From positions 62,001-126,000 of the forward strand of contig NZ_SRXY01000004.1 of NCBI RefSeq assembly GCF_004804335.1: a stretch of 64,000 nucleotides of DNA, read 5' to 3'. Origin of the DNA: Pacificoceanicola onchidii. GTDB lineage: Bacteria > Pseudomonadota > Alphaproteobacteria > Rhodobacterales > Rhodobacteraceae. Under the pieces are notes generated by a model, which ran no database searches, was not told the DNA's origin, and saw nothing but the letters and a program-made list of their open reading frames with translations. Below are positions 50,891 to 59,475 of this stretch, piece by piece; position 1 is the first letter of the stretch, and every line of letters begins with the position of its first letter. The translations under genes and the position numbers were made by a program.

Positions 50891-51724
50891 ATGAGTGAGA
50901 CGCGCAGCACATCAGTGCCCTTCATGAAAATGCATGGGCTGGGAAACGACTTTGTCGTGATCGACGCCCGTGATCGGTCCGTCGACGTCACACCTGCCTT
51001 GGCCGTCGGTATTGCGGACCGTCATCGCGGGGTGGGGTTCGATCAGCTGACCGTGATTTCCGAATCTGACGCAGGCGACGCGCATCTGACCTTCTACAAC
51101 GCCGACGGCAGCACCGCCGGAGCCTGCGGCAACGCCACGCGCTGTATTGCCCGGCACTTGCTGAACCAGACCGGCACCTCCGCGCTCACCCTGACCACCG
51201 AACGCGGCACACTTTATGCCAAGGACGCGGGCGAGGGTCTCACATCGGTGAACATGGGCCACCCGCAACTGTCATGGGACGAGATTCCGCTGGCCGAGGA
51301 AATGGACACGCTGGAGCTGCCCATCGAGGGCGCGCCCTCGGCAACCGGTATGGGCAATCCCCATTGTACCTTTTTCGTCGAAGACGCCGAGGCGATCTCG
51401 CTCGACCAGTTCGGCCCGCGCTATGAACACCACCCGCTCTACCCCCAGCGCACCAATGTGCAGGTCGCCAGCCTTGTCGGCCCAGATCATATCCGTATGC
51501 GCGTCTGGGAGCGCGGCGTGGGCCTGACGCTGGCCTCCGGCTCCTCTTCCTGCGCCACAGCGGTCGCCGCCGCGCGGCGCGGCCTCACGGGGCGCAAGGT
51601 GCGTATCGATCTCGATGGCGGCACGCTCTGGATCGACTGGGCCGAGGATGGCGTCTGGATGACCGGCGCAACGGCCCATGTCTTTGACGGCCATTTCACT
51701 GCCGACTGGCTGGCTTCCTTATGA
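50891..51724 (+). CDS. dapF: Diaminopimelate epimerase
   Basis: Converts LL-diaminopimelate to the meso form for peptidoglycan and lysine. The 277 residues start MSETRSTSVPFMKMHGLGND-FVV; NADGSTAGACGNATRC carries catalytic Cys79. At the second site the family motif is ACGSGxC, but here it reads ASGSSSC: Ser216 stands where the other catalytic Cys is expected, with a Cys at 221. This may be a clade feature or reduce activity. The ATG at 50891 has a weak SD. The stop overlaps mtaB by 4 bases. Confidence 0.93.
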   Translation: MSETRSTSVPFMKMHGLGNDFVVIDARDRSVDVTPALAVGIADRHRGVGFDQLTVISESDAGDAHLTFYNADGSTAGACGNATRCIARHLLNQTGTSALTLTTERGTLYAKDAGEGLTSVNMGHPQLSWDEIPLAEEMDTLELPIEGAPSATGMGNPHCTFFVEDAEAISLDQFGPRYEHHPLYPQRTNVQVASLVGPDHIRMRVWERGVGLTLASGSSSCATAVAAARRGLTGRKVRIDLDGGTLWIDWAEDGVWMTGATAHVFDGHFTADWLASL

Positions 51725-52977
51725 GCGCGCCCAAATTCACCACCCTCGGCTGCCGCCTCAACGCCTATGAGACCGAAGCCATGAAGGCGCTGGCGGAAGC
51801 AGCGGGCGTCAGCGACGCGGTGATCGTGAACACCTGCGCCGTGACCAACGAGGCCGTCTCCAAGGCGCGCAAAGAGATCCGACGCCTGCGCCGCGAGAAC
51901 CCCGAGGCAAAAGTCATCGTCACCGGCTGCGCCGCCCAGATCGACCCCGACAGCTTCGCCGCCATGGACGAGGTCGACGCCGTCATCGGCAACACCGAAA
52001 AGATGGCGCCGGAGACATGGAACAAGCTCGGCCCCGATTTCATCGGCGAGACCGAAAGCGTCATGGTCAATGACATCATGTCGGTGACCGAAACCGCAGG
52101 CCACCTGATCGACGGCTTCGGCACCCGCAGCCGCGCCTATGTTCAGGTGCAAAACGGCTGCGATCACCGCTGCACCTTCTGCATCATTCCATACGGTCGC
52201 GGCAATTCGCGCTCTGTTCCGGCGGGTGTCGTGGTCGATCAGATCAAACGCCTCGTCCAGCAGGGCTATAACGAAGTTGTGCTCACCGGCGTGGACCTGA
52301 CCTCATGGGGCGCGGACCTGCCCGGAGAGCCGCGCCTCGGCGATCTGGTGATGCGCATCCTGCGCCTGACCGACGTGCCGCGCCTGCGGATCAGCTCCAT
52401 CGATTCCATCGAAGCGGACGAAAACCTGATGCTCGCCATCGCCACGGAAAAGCGCCTGATGCCGCATCTGCACCTGTCGCTCCAGCATGGCGACGACCTC
52501 ATCCTCAAACGCATGAAACGCCGCCACCTGCGCGACGACGCCATCCGCTTCACCGAAGAGGCCCGCCGCCTGCGCCCCGAAATCACCTTTGGGGCCGACA
52601 TAATCGCGGGCTTCCCCACGGAAACAGACGCGCATTTCGAGAACTCTCTCAAGCTGGTGACAGACTGCGATCTGACCTGGCTGCACGTCTTCCCCTACTC
52701 CGCCCGCCCCGGCACGCCCGCCGCCAAGATCCCGGCCAAGGTGAACGGCACGGTGATCAAGGACCGCGCCGCGCGGCTGCGCGCGGCAGGCGACTTGCAG
52801 GTGCGCAAACACCTCTCCGCGCAGGCGGGCCGTACCCATCAGGTGCTCATGGAAGCGCCCGATCTTGGCCGCACGGAGCAATTCACCGAAGTGACCTTCG
52901 CATCGCCCCAGCCCGTGGGCCAGATCGTCACAGCCCGCGTGACGGGCCACTCGGACACACAGCTGACTGCCGGGTAA
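51721..52977 (+). CDS. mtaB: tRNA t6A37 methylthiotransferase MtaB
   Basis: Radical-SAM enzyme that converts t6A37 to ms2t6A37 in ANN-decoding tRNAs. The 418 residues have the N-terminal MTTase domain with three cysteines (TTLGCRLNAYETEAM, VNTCAVTNEA, VTGCAAQ), the radical SAM motif CDHRCTFC within VQVQNGCDHRCTFCIIPYGR, SLQHGDDLILKRMKRRH and a C-terminal TRAM-like tail. It is coupled to dapF by ATGA. The Sua5 gene at 57418 makes the t6A precursor that MtaB modifies. Confidence 0.95.
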   Translation: MSAPKFTTLGCRLNAYETEAMKALAEAAGVSDAVIVNTCAVTNEAVSKARKEIRRLRRENPEAKVIVTGCAAQIDPDSFAAMDEVDAVIGNTEKMAPETWNKLGPDFIGETESVMVNDIMSVTETAGHLIDGFGTRSRAYVQVQNGCDHRCTFCIIPYGRGNSRSVPAGVVVDQIKRLVQQGYNEVVLTGVDLTSWGADLPGEPRLGDLVMRILRLTDVPRLRISSIDSIEADENLMLAIATEKRLMPHLHLSLQHGDDLILKRMKRRHLRDDAIRFTEEARRLRPEITFGADIIAGFPTETDAHFENSLKLVTDCDLTWLHVFPYSARPGTPAAKIPAKVNGTVIKDRAARLRAAGDLQVRKHLSAQAGRTHQVLMEAPDLGRTEQFTEVTFASPQPVGQIVTARVTGHSDTQLTAG

Positions 52978-53058
52978 ACGCCCGTATCAGTACAATACTT
53001 TGCTTGGCGCATCCCGCATGCTCGCCTAGCGTGGCGGCGCAACAAAAGACAAAGCGCC

Positions 53059-53673
53059 ATGCATCCCAATCCCACCTTCCGCCAGACTGAAACCCAAAAC
53101 GCGCTGACCTTCGCCCGCGCGCGGGCCTTTGGCACATTGGCCGTGAACAGCGATCCTGTCCCGCTAACCGCGCATATCCCCTTCCTTCTGACAGAGGACG
53201 GCCAAGCGGCCGATCTGCACCTCGTCCGCTCGAACCCGATCCGCAAGGCTTTGGGCCCCGCCGTGCTCACCGTAACCGGGCCGGATGCCTATATCTCGCC
53301 GGACTGGTACGGCGCGGATGATCAGGTCCCCACCTGGAACTACGTTGCCGTCCGCCTGACCGGCACGCTCGAAGCGCTGCCTGCCGAACACCTGCCGGAC
53401 CTGCTCGCCCGGCAATCCGCCTTCTTCGAAGACCGCCTCGCGCCCAAACCACCCTGGACCATGGACAAGCTGACGGGCGAAACCGAAGCGCGCTTCATGC
53501 GCATGATCCTGCCCTTCCGCTTTCACATCACAGATGTGCAATCGACCTTCAAACTCGGGCAGAACAAACCCGCCGAGGTCCGCAAGGCCGCAGCCGAACA
53601 GCTCACCACCGGGTTCGGATCTGACCTCACTGCGCTCTCGGACATGATGCGGAACGCAGAGGAAACTGGCTAA
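53059..53673 (+). CDS. PaiB family FMN-binding protein
   Basis: A 204-residue flavin-reductase-fold protein of the PaiB family, called negative regulators in Bacillus but more likely FMN-binding oxidoreductases. Family pieces are MHPNPTFRQTETQNALTFAR at the start, AHIPFLLTEDGQ, YISPDWYGADDQVPTWNYVA-VRLTGTLEAL and LGQNKPAEVRKAAAE near the end. It is cytoplasmic and transcribed alone as far as can be seen. The stop codon abuts a composite inverted repeat. Confidence 0.92.
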   Translation: MHPNPTFRQTETQNALTFARARAFGTLAVNSDPVPLTAHIPFLLTEDGQAADLHLVRSNPIRKALGPAVLTVTGPDAYISPDWYGADDQVPTWNYVAVRLTGTLEALPAEHLPDLLARQSAFFEDRLAPKPPWTMDKLTGETEARFMRMILPFRFHITDVQSTFKLGQNKPAEVRKAAAEQLTTGFGSDLTALSDMMRNAEETG

Positions 53674-53771
53674 GGCGTTTCGCGAAAACCTGAATCAGAA
53701 AAGCGCTGCCAAGCCTCTGCTCTCTCGCGACTTTTCTGATTCTCATTGTCTCAAGTACTTCGCAAAACGCC
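53674..53771. repeat. Composite inverted repeat, 98 bases
   Basis: The outer arms GGCGTTTCGCGAA (53674-53686) and, inverted, GGCGTTTTGCGAA (53759-53771) differ at one base. The inner arms GAATCAGAAAAG (53692-53703) and its exact complement (53731-53742) are perfect. The two pairs are nested. No second copy was noticed in the window. It could be a palindromic intergenic repeat (REP or MITE-like) or a terminator for paiB. Beyond it, CCAATTT and AAATTGG flank 53819-53844. Confidence 0.7.
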
Positions 53772-53858
53772 GTCATTGCCGCTTCTTCTCTGTCCAAATA
53801 TCCACAAAACCACATCAGCCAATTTGCGCTCCGCTAAAAATTGGGCCATGACGCCTTC

Positions 53859-54554
53859 ATGCAAGCACAGTCCAAAGCCCTGCTCGTCCACCTGCTCACT
53901 GCCACCGGCGCGGTGTTTGCCATGCTGGCCCTCCTGGCCGCGGCTCAGGAGGAATGGTCCATCATGTTTCTCTGGCTTGTCGTGGCCTTCGCAGTGGACG
54001 GCATCGACGGCCCGCTGGCGCGCAAATACGAGGTCAAGACCTACGCCCCGCGCTTCGACGGTGTGTTGCTCGATCTGATCATCGATTACCTGACCTATGT
54101 CTTCATTCCCGCCTTTGCCCTGTTCCAGTCCGGCCTGCTGCCCGGCTGGACCGGCTGGTTCGCGATCATCGTGATCACCTTTGCCAGCGCCATGTATTTT
54201 GCCGACGGCAACATGAAGACCAAGGACAACAGCTTCCACGGCTTTCCGGGCTGCTGGAACATGCTGGTGCTGGTGCTTTTCGCCCTGAAACCCGGCATTC
54301 CGGTGATTCTCTTCCTCGTGGCAGTGCTTGCGGTGGGCATGTTCCTGCCGCTCAAGTTCATCCACCCCGTGCGCACGGAACGCTGGCGCAACCTGTCGCT
54401 GCCCATGGCGCTGGCCTGGACCTTCTTTGCCGGATGGGCGGCTTGGGTCGATTTTCACCCGCAAAGCTGGGCGCATTGGGGGCTGATCGTCACGTCGGTC
54501 TACCTGATCAGCGTCGGCATCGTCATGCAGGTGGTCCCGGAGCGGTCGCGTTAA
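53859..54554 (+). CDS. pcs: Phosphatidylcholine synthase
   Basis: Inner-membrane CDP-alcohol phosphotransferase that joins choline to CDP-diacylglycerol. The 231 residues have about seven hydrophobic helices. The catalytic motif DGIDGPLARKYEVKTYAPRF-DGVLLDLIIDY fits DGx2ARx8Gx3Dx3D. The N-terminus LLVHLLTATGAVFAMLALL and the FADGNMKTKDNSFHGFPGCW segment are Pcs-typical. The start is uncertain: ATG at 53859 or TTG at 53841. An ATG at 53848 (MTPS...) is out of frame by one base. It converges on the MBL gene with a 4-base stop overlap. Confidence 0.92.
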   Translation: MQAQSKALLVHLLTATGAVFAMLALLAAAQEEWSIMFLWLVVAFAVDGIDGPLARKYEVKTYAPRFDGVLLDLIIDYLTYVFIPAFALFQSGLLPGWTGWFAIIVITFASAMYFADGNMKTKDNSFHGFPGCWNMLVLVLFALKPGIPVILFLVAVLAVGMFLPLKFIHPVRTERWRNLSLPMALAWTFFAGWAAWVDFHPQSWAHWGLIVTSVYLISVGIVMQVVPERSR

Positions 54555-55591
54555 GCCCGCCGAAACAGCCACGCCCCATCGTCCCGCCGCTCCCGCGTTG
54601 CGCGCCCTGCGTGCCACAGGTGCAGGCAATGCGCCATCGCCTCCACCATGGCGAGCCCATATTCCGCCGCGCCAATGCGGCGTTTGAACAGCGCGGGAAA
54701 GCAGTCCACTGCGGTTTTCGGCTCGGACAGATCTTCCTCCAACCGCTCCAGCGCAGAATGGTGGTTGTCGATCAACTGCCGCATCCGCGCGGGCAGGCCG
54801 GTGAACGGCAGCTTGTGACCGCCCAAGACCAGATACGTCCCGCTGGCCAGACCGCTCAGCCGCTCGCAGGCCTCCAGCCATTCGCTCACCGGATCCGCCT
54901 CCGGCTCGGTCGGATACACCCCGAGGTTCGAGCTGATCGACGGCAGGATCTGATCTCCGGCCAGCACCAGATCGCCGTCCCGCGACCACAGCGTCGCGTG
55001 TTCCGGCGCATGGCCATTGCCGATGTGCACGTCCCAGACGCGCCCGCCCGCCTCAATCACGCTGCCCTGTTGAATGCGTGTGTAGCCAACCGGCATGGAC
55101 GCAACGCAATCGGCAAAGTTGAAGGGCCGCTCCGTCATACGCTGCGCCAGAATTTCCGGCGCCATGCCGCAACCTTTCCAATAGGCCACCGTCTCCGCGC
55201 GCGGGGTCTCCTCCACATCCAGTAGCAACATCCGCGAGAGCAGCCACGCGGTGCGCGTCGTCAGAAGCTCCGCGCCAAACTCGGACTGAAACCAGCCCGC
55301 CAGTCCCACGTGATCAGGGTGATGGTGCGTGACAATCACCCGTGTTACCGGCTTGCCCCGCAGCGGCCCGGCCATGATCTCTTGCCAGATCGCCCGGCTT
55401 TTCCGGGATGCAAAGCCGGTGTCAACCACCGTCCAGCCGTCGCCATCATCCAGCGCATAGACGTTCACATGGTCCAGCTTCATCGGCAACGGAAGGCGCA
55501 TCCACAACACGCCTTCTGCGATCTGAACCGCCTCCCCGTGGGCAGGCGGCTGTTCAAACGGGTATCGGATCAGATCCCGCCCGCCGTCCAT
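54551..55591 (-). CDS. MBL-fold metallo-hydrolase
   Basis: A 346-residue hydrolase with the metallo-beta-lactamase fold. The zinc motif is IVTHHHPDHVGLAG (HxHxDH near residue 90), later ligands are NGHAPEHATL, VLAGDQILP and VLGGHKLPFTG. The extra C-terminal helices (RMRQLIDNHHSALERLEEDL, winged-helix-like) resemble LACTB2/RNase Z-like hydrolases that act on thioesters or glyoxalase-like substrates. Its ATG shares a base with the acyl-CoA dehydrogenase stop (TGATG), so it is coupled to it and probably acts on an acyl-CoA-derived compound. Confidence 0.88.
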   Translation of the reverse strand: MDGGRDLIRYPFEQPPAHGEAVQIAEGVLWMRLPLPMKLDHVNVYALDDGDGWTVVDTGFASRKSRAIWQEIMAGPLRGKPVTRVIVTHHHPDHVGLAGWFQSEFGAELLTTRTAWLLSRMLLLDVEETPRAETVAYWKGCGMAPEILAQRMTERPFNFADCVASMPVGYTRIQQGSVIEAGGRVWDVHIGNGHAPEHATLWSRDGDLVLAGDQILPSISSNLGVYPTEPEADPVSEWLEACERLSGLASGTYLVLGGHKLPFTGLPARMRQLIDNHHSALERLEEDLSEPKTAVDCFPALFKRRIGAAEYGLAMVEAMAHCLHLWHAGRATRERRDDGAWLFRRA

Positions 55592-57291
55592 CAGGAGGCC
55601 AGATCCTCGGGCGTGATTGCCATCAGCCCCGCATCACCCGCACGCGCATGGGCAAACAACCCGGCATGGTCGGGCAGCAGCCGTTCGATATAGAACCGCG
55701 CCAGTCGCGCCCGCGCGCTGTCCGGCTGCGCCATCGCCGCCTTGAGGTGATAGTGCCCGCCCAGAACCCGCGCGAAGCCGCGCAGGAACGGCACCGCACC
55801 GGCAAACCGTTCCGCCATCGGCAGGGCAACAAGCGCCTCGATTGTCTCGCGCAGGGTCTCGCACGCTTGCCAGACCGGCTCCGCCAGCTCCGGCATCGTG
55901 GCGCGCGCATGTTCGGCATTGGATTCGAGTTCATCCAGCAGCCGGAACGCCGCCTCGCCCCCATCCATCAGCTTGCGCCCCACAAGGTCCATCGCCTGAA
56001 TGCCGTTGGTGCCCTCATAGATCGCCGTCACCCGCACATCGCGCAGGAACTGCGCCGCGCCGGTCTCTTCGACAAAGCCCATGCCGCCGTGCACCTGCAC
56101 CCCGAGGTTGGCCACGTCGATCCCGGTCTCCGTACCAAACGCCTTAGCAATCGGCGTCAGCAAAGCCGCCCGCGCCGACCAATCCGCGTCCCCCGTGGCC
56201 TGCCCCATATCGAGCGAAACCGCACAATCGAGCGCGATGGCCCGCGCGGTGAACAGATCGGCTTTCATCGTGGCCAGCATCCGGCGCACATCCGCGTGGC
56301 CGATGATGGTGCCTTCCTTGGTCCGACCCTGCTTGCGCTCATTGGCAAAGGCCAGAGCGTGCTGATAGGCCCCTTCCGCCGCGCCAATACCCTGACCGCC
56401 CACGCCCAGTCGCGCGTTGTTCATCATGGTGAACATGGCCCGCATCCCGTCATGCGGCTCGCCCACAAGCCAGCCGGTTGCGCCGTCATACTGCATCACG
56501 CAGGTCGGCGAGCCGTGCAGGCCCAGCTTATGCTCAAGGCTCACCACCTTGAGCGTGTTGGCCACACCGGGATTACCGGTCTCATCCGGGATCAGCTTCG
56601 GCACGAGGAACAGCGAAATTCCCTTGGTCCCCGGCACGCCATCGGGCAGCCGCGCCAGCACAAGGTGACACACGTTCTCGGTAAAATCGTTGTCCCCCCA
56701 GGAAATATAGATCTTCTGCCCGGTGACCGCATAAGTGCCATCGCCATTCGGCTCCGCCTTCGACGACAGCGCCCCCACGTCCGAGCCCGCCTGCGGCTCC
56801 GTCAGGTTCATGGTCCCCGCCCATTCGCCGGAAATCAGTTTCGGCAGATACAGGTCCTTCAGCGCGTCCGACGCGTGATTCTCAAGCGCCTCGATCTGGC
56901 CCTGCGTCATCAGGGGATTCAGCTGCAGCGACAGGTTTGCCGCCGCCATCATCTCGTTCACCGCCGTTGTGACGGTCATCGGCAGCCCCATGCCGCCATG
57001 CTCCGGATCTGCCGAAATCCCGATCCAGCCGCCTTCGGCAATGGCTTTGTAGGCATCGCCAAACCCTTTGGACGACCGCACCACGCCATTCTCCAAACGC
57101 GCAGGATCAAGATCCCCATTACGGTTTAGCGGCGCGAGCACCTCTTCGCACATTTTCCCTGCTTCGTTCAGGATCGCATCAACCATCTCCGGTGTCGCCT
57201 CGCCGAACCGATCGGTCTCCGCAACGCGGGCAAAGCCCACGATGTCGTTCATCAACAGGCGGTAATCCTCCAGGGGCGCGCGATATGGCAT
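55591..57291 (-). CDS. Acyl-CoA dehydrogenase, long form with C-terminal domain (DmdC/FadE-like)
   Basis: A 566-residue flavoenzyme that oxidises an acyl-CoA to the 2-enoyl-CoA, passing electrons to ETF. Motifs: GWIGISADPEHGGMGLPM, TMNLTEPQAGSDVGAL, NNARLGVGGQGIGAAEGAYQ, QVHGGMGFVEETGAAQFLRD and YEGTNGIQAMDLVGRK. Length and C-terminal extension match the group containing DmdC, the 3-methylmercaptopropionyl-CoA dehydrogenase of DMSP breakdown, but also other acyl-CoA dehydrogenases. No other dmd gene is nearby, so the substrate stays open. ETF-QO at 17692 would take its electrons. Confidence 0.92.
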   Translation of the reverse strand: MPYRAPLEDYRLLMNDIVGFARVAETDRFGEATPEMVDAILNEAGKMCEEVLAPLNRNGDLDPARLENGVVRSSKGFGDAYKAIAEGGWIGISADPEHGGMGLPMTVTTAVNEMMAAANLSLQLNPLMTQGQIEALENHASDALKDLYLPKLISGEWAGTMNLTEPQAGSDVGALSSKAEPNGDGTYAVTGQKIYISWGDNDFTENVCHLVLARLPDGVPGTKGISLFLVPKLIPDETGNPGVANTLKVVSLEHKLGLHGSPTCVMQYDGATGWLVGEPHDGMRAMFTMMNNARLGVGGQGIGAAEGAYQHALAFANERKQGRTKEGTIIGHADVRRMLATMKADLFTARAIALDCAVSLDMGQATGDADWSARAALLTPIAKAFGTETGIDVANLGVQVHGGMGFVEETGAAQFLRDVRVTAIYEGTNGIQAMDLVGRKLMDGGEAAFRLLDELESNAEHARATMPELAEPVWQACETLRETIEALVALPMAERFAGAVPFLRGFARVLGGHYHLKAAMAQPDSARARLARFYIERLLPDHAGLFAHARAGDAGLMAITPEDLAS

Positions 57292-57417
57292 GCTGTCTCC
57301 TCGTCACTTGGCAATGCCCGAATGCTCTTGTAGCAAAGGACCTTGTATCGCAAGCGTATCGGCCACAGGCTGGCCTTCAACCGAAACGCGGCGTCACAAC
57401 GCGGCATAAGGCGCAAC

Positions 57418-58365
57418 ATGACCGAAACACCAACCCTGACCCTCAAACCGGACGCAGATAGCCTGCGCGAGGCTGCCGCGCTTTTACACAACGGCGCGCT
57501 TGTCGCCTTCCCGACAGAGACGGTCTACGGGCTCGGCGCCAACGCGCGGGACGATCACGCGGTTGCGCGCATCTACGAGGCAAAGGGCCGCCCGAGCTTC
57601 AACCCGCTGATCGTGCATTTCGCCGATCTGGACGCGGTGCGCGCCGTGGTGGACTGGAACGCCGCCGCCGAATCCATCGCCGCCGCCTACTGGCCCGGCC
57701 CGCTGACGCTGGTGCTGCCGCTGAAGCCCGACTCGGGCATTTCCAAACTGGTCACCGCCGGTCTCGATACCCTCGCCGTGCGCATGCCCGCCTCACCTGT
57801 GGCGCGCGATCTGCTGCGCGCCTTTGGCGGACCGGTCGCCGCGCCTTCCGCCAACCGCTCCGGCCAGATCAGCCCAACACGGGCAGAGCATGTGCTGAAC
57901 GGGCTGTCCGGGCGCATTGAGGCCGTGCTGGACGGCGGCCCCTGCTCCGTCGGTCTCGAATCGACCATCCTCGGGCTGGCCGGCAAACCGACGTTGCTCC
58001 GTCCCGGCGGCATCACGCTTGAAGAAATCGCCGAAACCCTCGGCACCCGCATTGCCGAGCGCAAGGACACCGAAGCCATCTCCGCCCCCGGCCAGACCCG
58101 CTCCCACTACGCCCCGCGCGCCCGCGTGCGCCTGAATGCCGCCGATTGGCTCCCTGGCGAGGCCCGGCTGGGGTTCGGTGATGTCGACTGTGACCTGAAC
58201 CTGTCCCCGGACGAAACCCTGCGCGATGCGGCGGCGAACCTGTTTGAATACCTGCACCGGCTGGACGCCACCGGTGCTCAGACCATCGCGATCTCACCCA
58301 TCCCCCACGTTGGCCTCGGGATCGCGATCAATGACCGCCTGAGCCGGGCTGCGGCGGAGCGCTGA
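57418..58365 (+). CDS. L-threonylcarbamoyladenylate synthase, Sua5 type
   Basis: Makes threonylcarbamoyl-AMP from threonine, bicarbonate and ATP, the first step of t6A37 in tRNA. The N-terminal YrdC domain (residues 10-205) has GALVAFPTETVYGLGANARD, KGRPSFNPLIVH, WPGPLTLVLP and APSANRSGQISPTRAEHV. The C-terminal Sua5 domain (residues 220-315) starts TEAISAPGQTRSHYAPRA. The 315-residue length separates it from the short TsaC form. The ATG at 57418 follows AAGG. It is divergent from the acyl-CoA dehydrogenase gene. Confidence 0.95.
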   Translation: MTETPTLTLKPDADSLREAAALLHNGALVAFPTETVYGLGANARDDHAVARIYEAKGRPSFNPLIVHFADLDAVRAVVDWNAAAESIAAAYWPGPLTLVLPLKPDSGISKLVTAGLDTLAVRMPASPVARDLLRAFGGPVAAPSANRSGQISPTRAEHVLNGLSGRIEAVLDGGPCSVGLESTILGLAGKPTLLRPGGITLEEIAETLGTRIAERKDTEAISAPGQTRSHYAPRARVRLNAADWLPGEARLGFGDVDCDLNLSPDETLRDAAANLFEYLHRLDATGAQTIAISPIPHVGLGIAINDRLSRAAAER

Positions 58366-58412
58366 TTTCGAAGGAGGCGACCCATCAGGGTCGACGACTG
58401 GCGGGCAGGCCT

Positions 58413-58751
58413 CTAAATCACCCCAAACGCCGCCAGCAGCGGCGCAATGCCGGTGCGTGTCGCCTTGAAGCTGGGAATATCCGTGCCGGTCAGGTTGCCG
58501 CCCTTGAACTGGTACAGCTCACAATGCCCGGCAAAGACCTCCACCTCGATCTCCCGCGACGGCCAGCCAAACAACACGTTTGGCCAATAGCCCCGCGCGG
58601 CGGTCTCCGGCTTCGGGATCTTGCCTTTTGTGGTCTCCAGAAGACGTGTTGCCGTCTTGATCGCGGCGGGCTCCGGCGCCCAGTCTTCCGTCCATTTGAT
58701 CGCAATGCCGTCCCAGGCCTCGGGCAACTCGGAAGGTTTGACCCCGCTCAT
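58413..58751 (-). CDS. Conserved hypothetical protein coupled to yqgE
   Basis: A 112-residue soluble protein: MSGVKPSELPEAWDGIAIKW, RLLETTKGKIPKPETAARGY, WPNVLFGWPSREIEVEVFAG and YQFKGGNLTGTDIPSFKATR. I do not recognise a named family. It is beta-rich, with many aromatic residues and no cysteine pair or membrane segment. Its ATG overlaps the yqgE stop (ATGA), so it is translated with YqgE and may share its task. A longer frame upstream lies inside yqgE. Confidence 0.8.
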   Translation of the reverse strand: MSGVKPSELPEAWDGIAIKWTEDWAPEPAAIKTATRLLETTKGKIPKPETAARGYWPNVLFGWPSREIEVEVFAGHCELYQFKGGNLTGTDIPSFKATRTGIAPLLAAFGVI

Positions 58752-59329
58752 GCGGTGCCACCTTCTGCCGAGAGCGTCAGCGCGGCCACCCCAAGCGTTT
58801 CCAGCGCCGCTTCCCACTTCTGTGCATCCGGCAAATCAAAGATCAGCTGCGCCGAACTGTCACAGACCAGCCAGCCATTGGCCGCAAGCTCGCTCTCCAA
58901 CTGCCCCGCGCCCCACCCGGCATAGCCCAGCGCCATCAGCCAGCGCACCGGCCCCTGCCCGCGTGCAATCTCCTCCAGCACGTCGAGCGTGGCGGTCATG
59001 GAAATGTCGTCCTGCACCTGCAAGGTCGTCGTGGCAGAGCTGTAGTCCGGCGAATGCAGCACAAAGCCGCGCCCCATCTCCACCGGTCCGCCAAAGTGCA
59101 CAAACCGGTCCCGCAGCGTTGGCGTCATCTCGATATCGAGCTGCAAAAGCAAAGACTTGATGTCCACGTCCTTGCTCGGCTTGTTGACGATCAAGCCCAT
59201 TGCGCCATCGTCGGAGTGGTCACAGAGGAACACGAGGCTGTGTGCGAATCGCGGATCTCCCATGCCCGGCATGGCAATCAGCATCTTTCCGGTCAGGTCA
59301 GTTGTTCCAAGGGCCGTCTCAGATGGCAT
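58748..59329 (-). CDS. YqgE/AlgH family protein (UPF0301)
   Basis: A 193-residue protein of the YqgE/AlgH family, of unknown biochemical role. Signatures: GKMLIAMPGMGDPRFAHSLV-FLCDHSDDGAMGLIVNKPS (residues 14-52), VHFGGPVEMGRGFVLH, and MALGYAGWGAGQLESELAAN-GWLV. It is the first gene of a two-gene operon with the small hypothetical gene and divergent from the DsbD-N-like gene. Confidence 0.94.
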   Translation of the reverse strand: MPSETALGTTDLTGKMLIAMPGMGDPRFAHSLVFLCDHSDDGAMGLIVNKPSKDVDIKSLLLQLDIEMTPTLRDRFVHFGGPVEMGRGFVLHSPDYSSATTTLQVQDDISMTATLDVLEEIARGQGPVRWLMALGYAGWGAGQLESELAANGWLVCDSSAQLIFDLPDAQKWEAALETLGVAALTLSAEGGTA

Positions 59330-59475
59330 TCATGCGGGTTCCTCTTGCTCTTCCAACACCATGGCCCCCGCGCGGGACGGGTGCAAGGGGCAGCGCATTG
59401 CCTTCGGCGCACCGGTCACGCCCAATCTCCGGAACGTGACTTTAAATTTCAGACCAAACTTGCCATTTGAAGAGG

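Noticed and set aside
55408-57129. A 573-codon plus-strand open frame opposite the acyl-CoA dehydrogenase
   Set aside because: Antisense shadow of a gene with all acyl-CoA dehydrogenase motifs.
58378-58393. CGACCC-ATCA-GGGTCG hairpin after the Sua5 gene
   Set aside because: Six-base stem without a T-run; too weak to call as a terminator.
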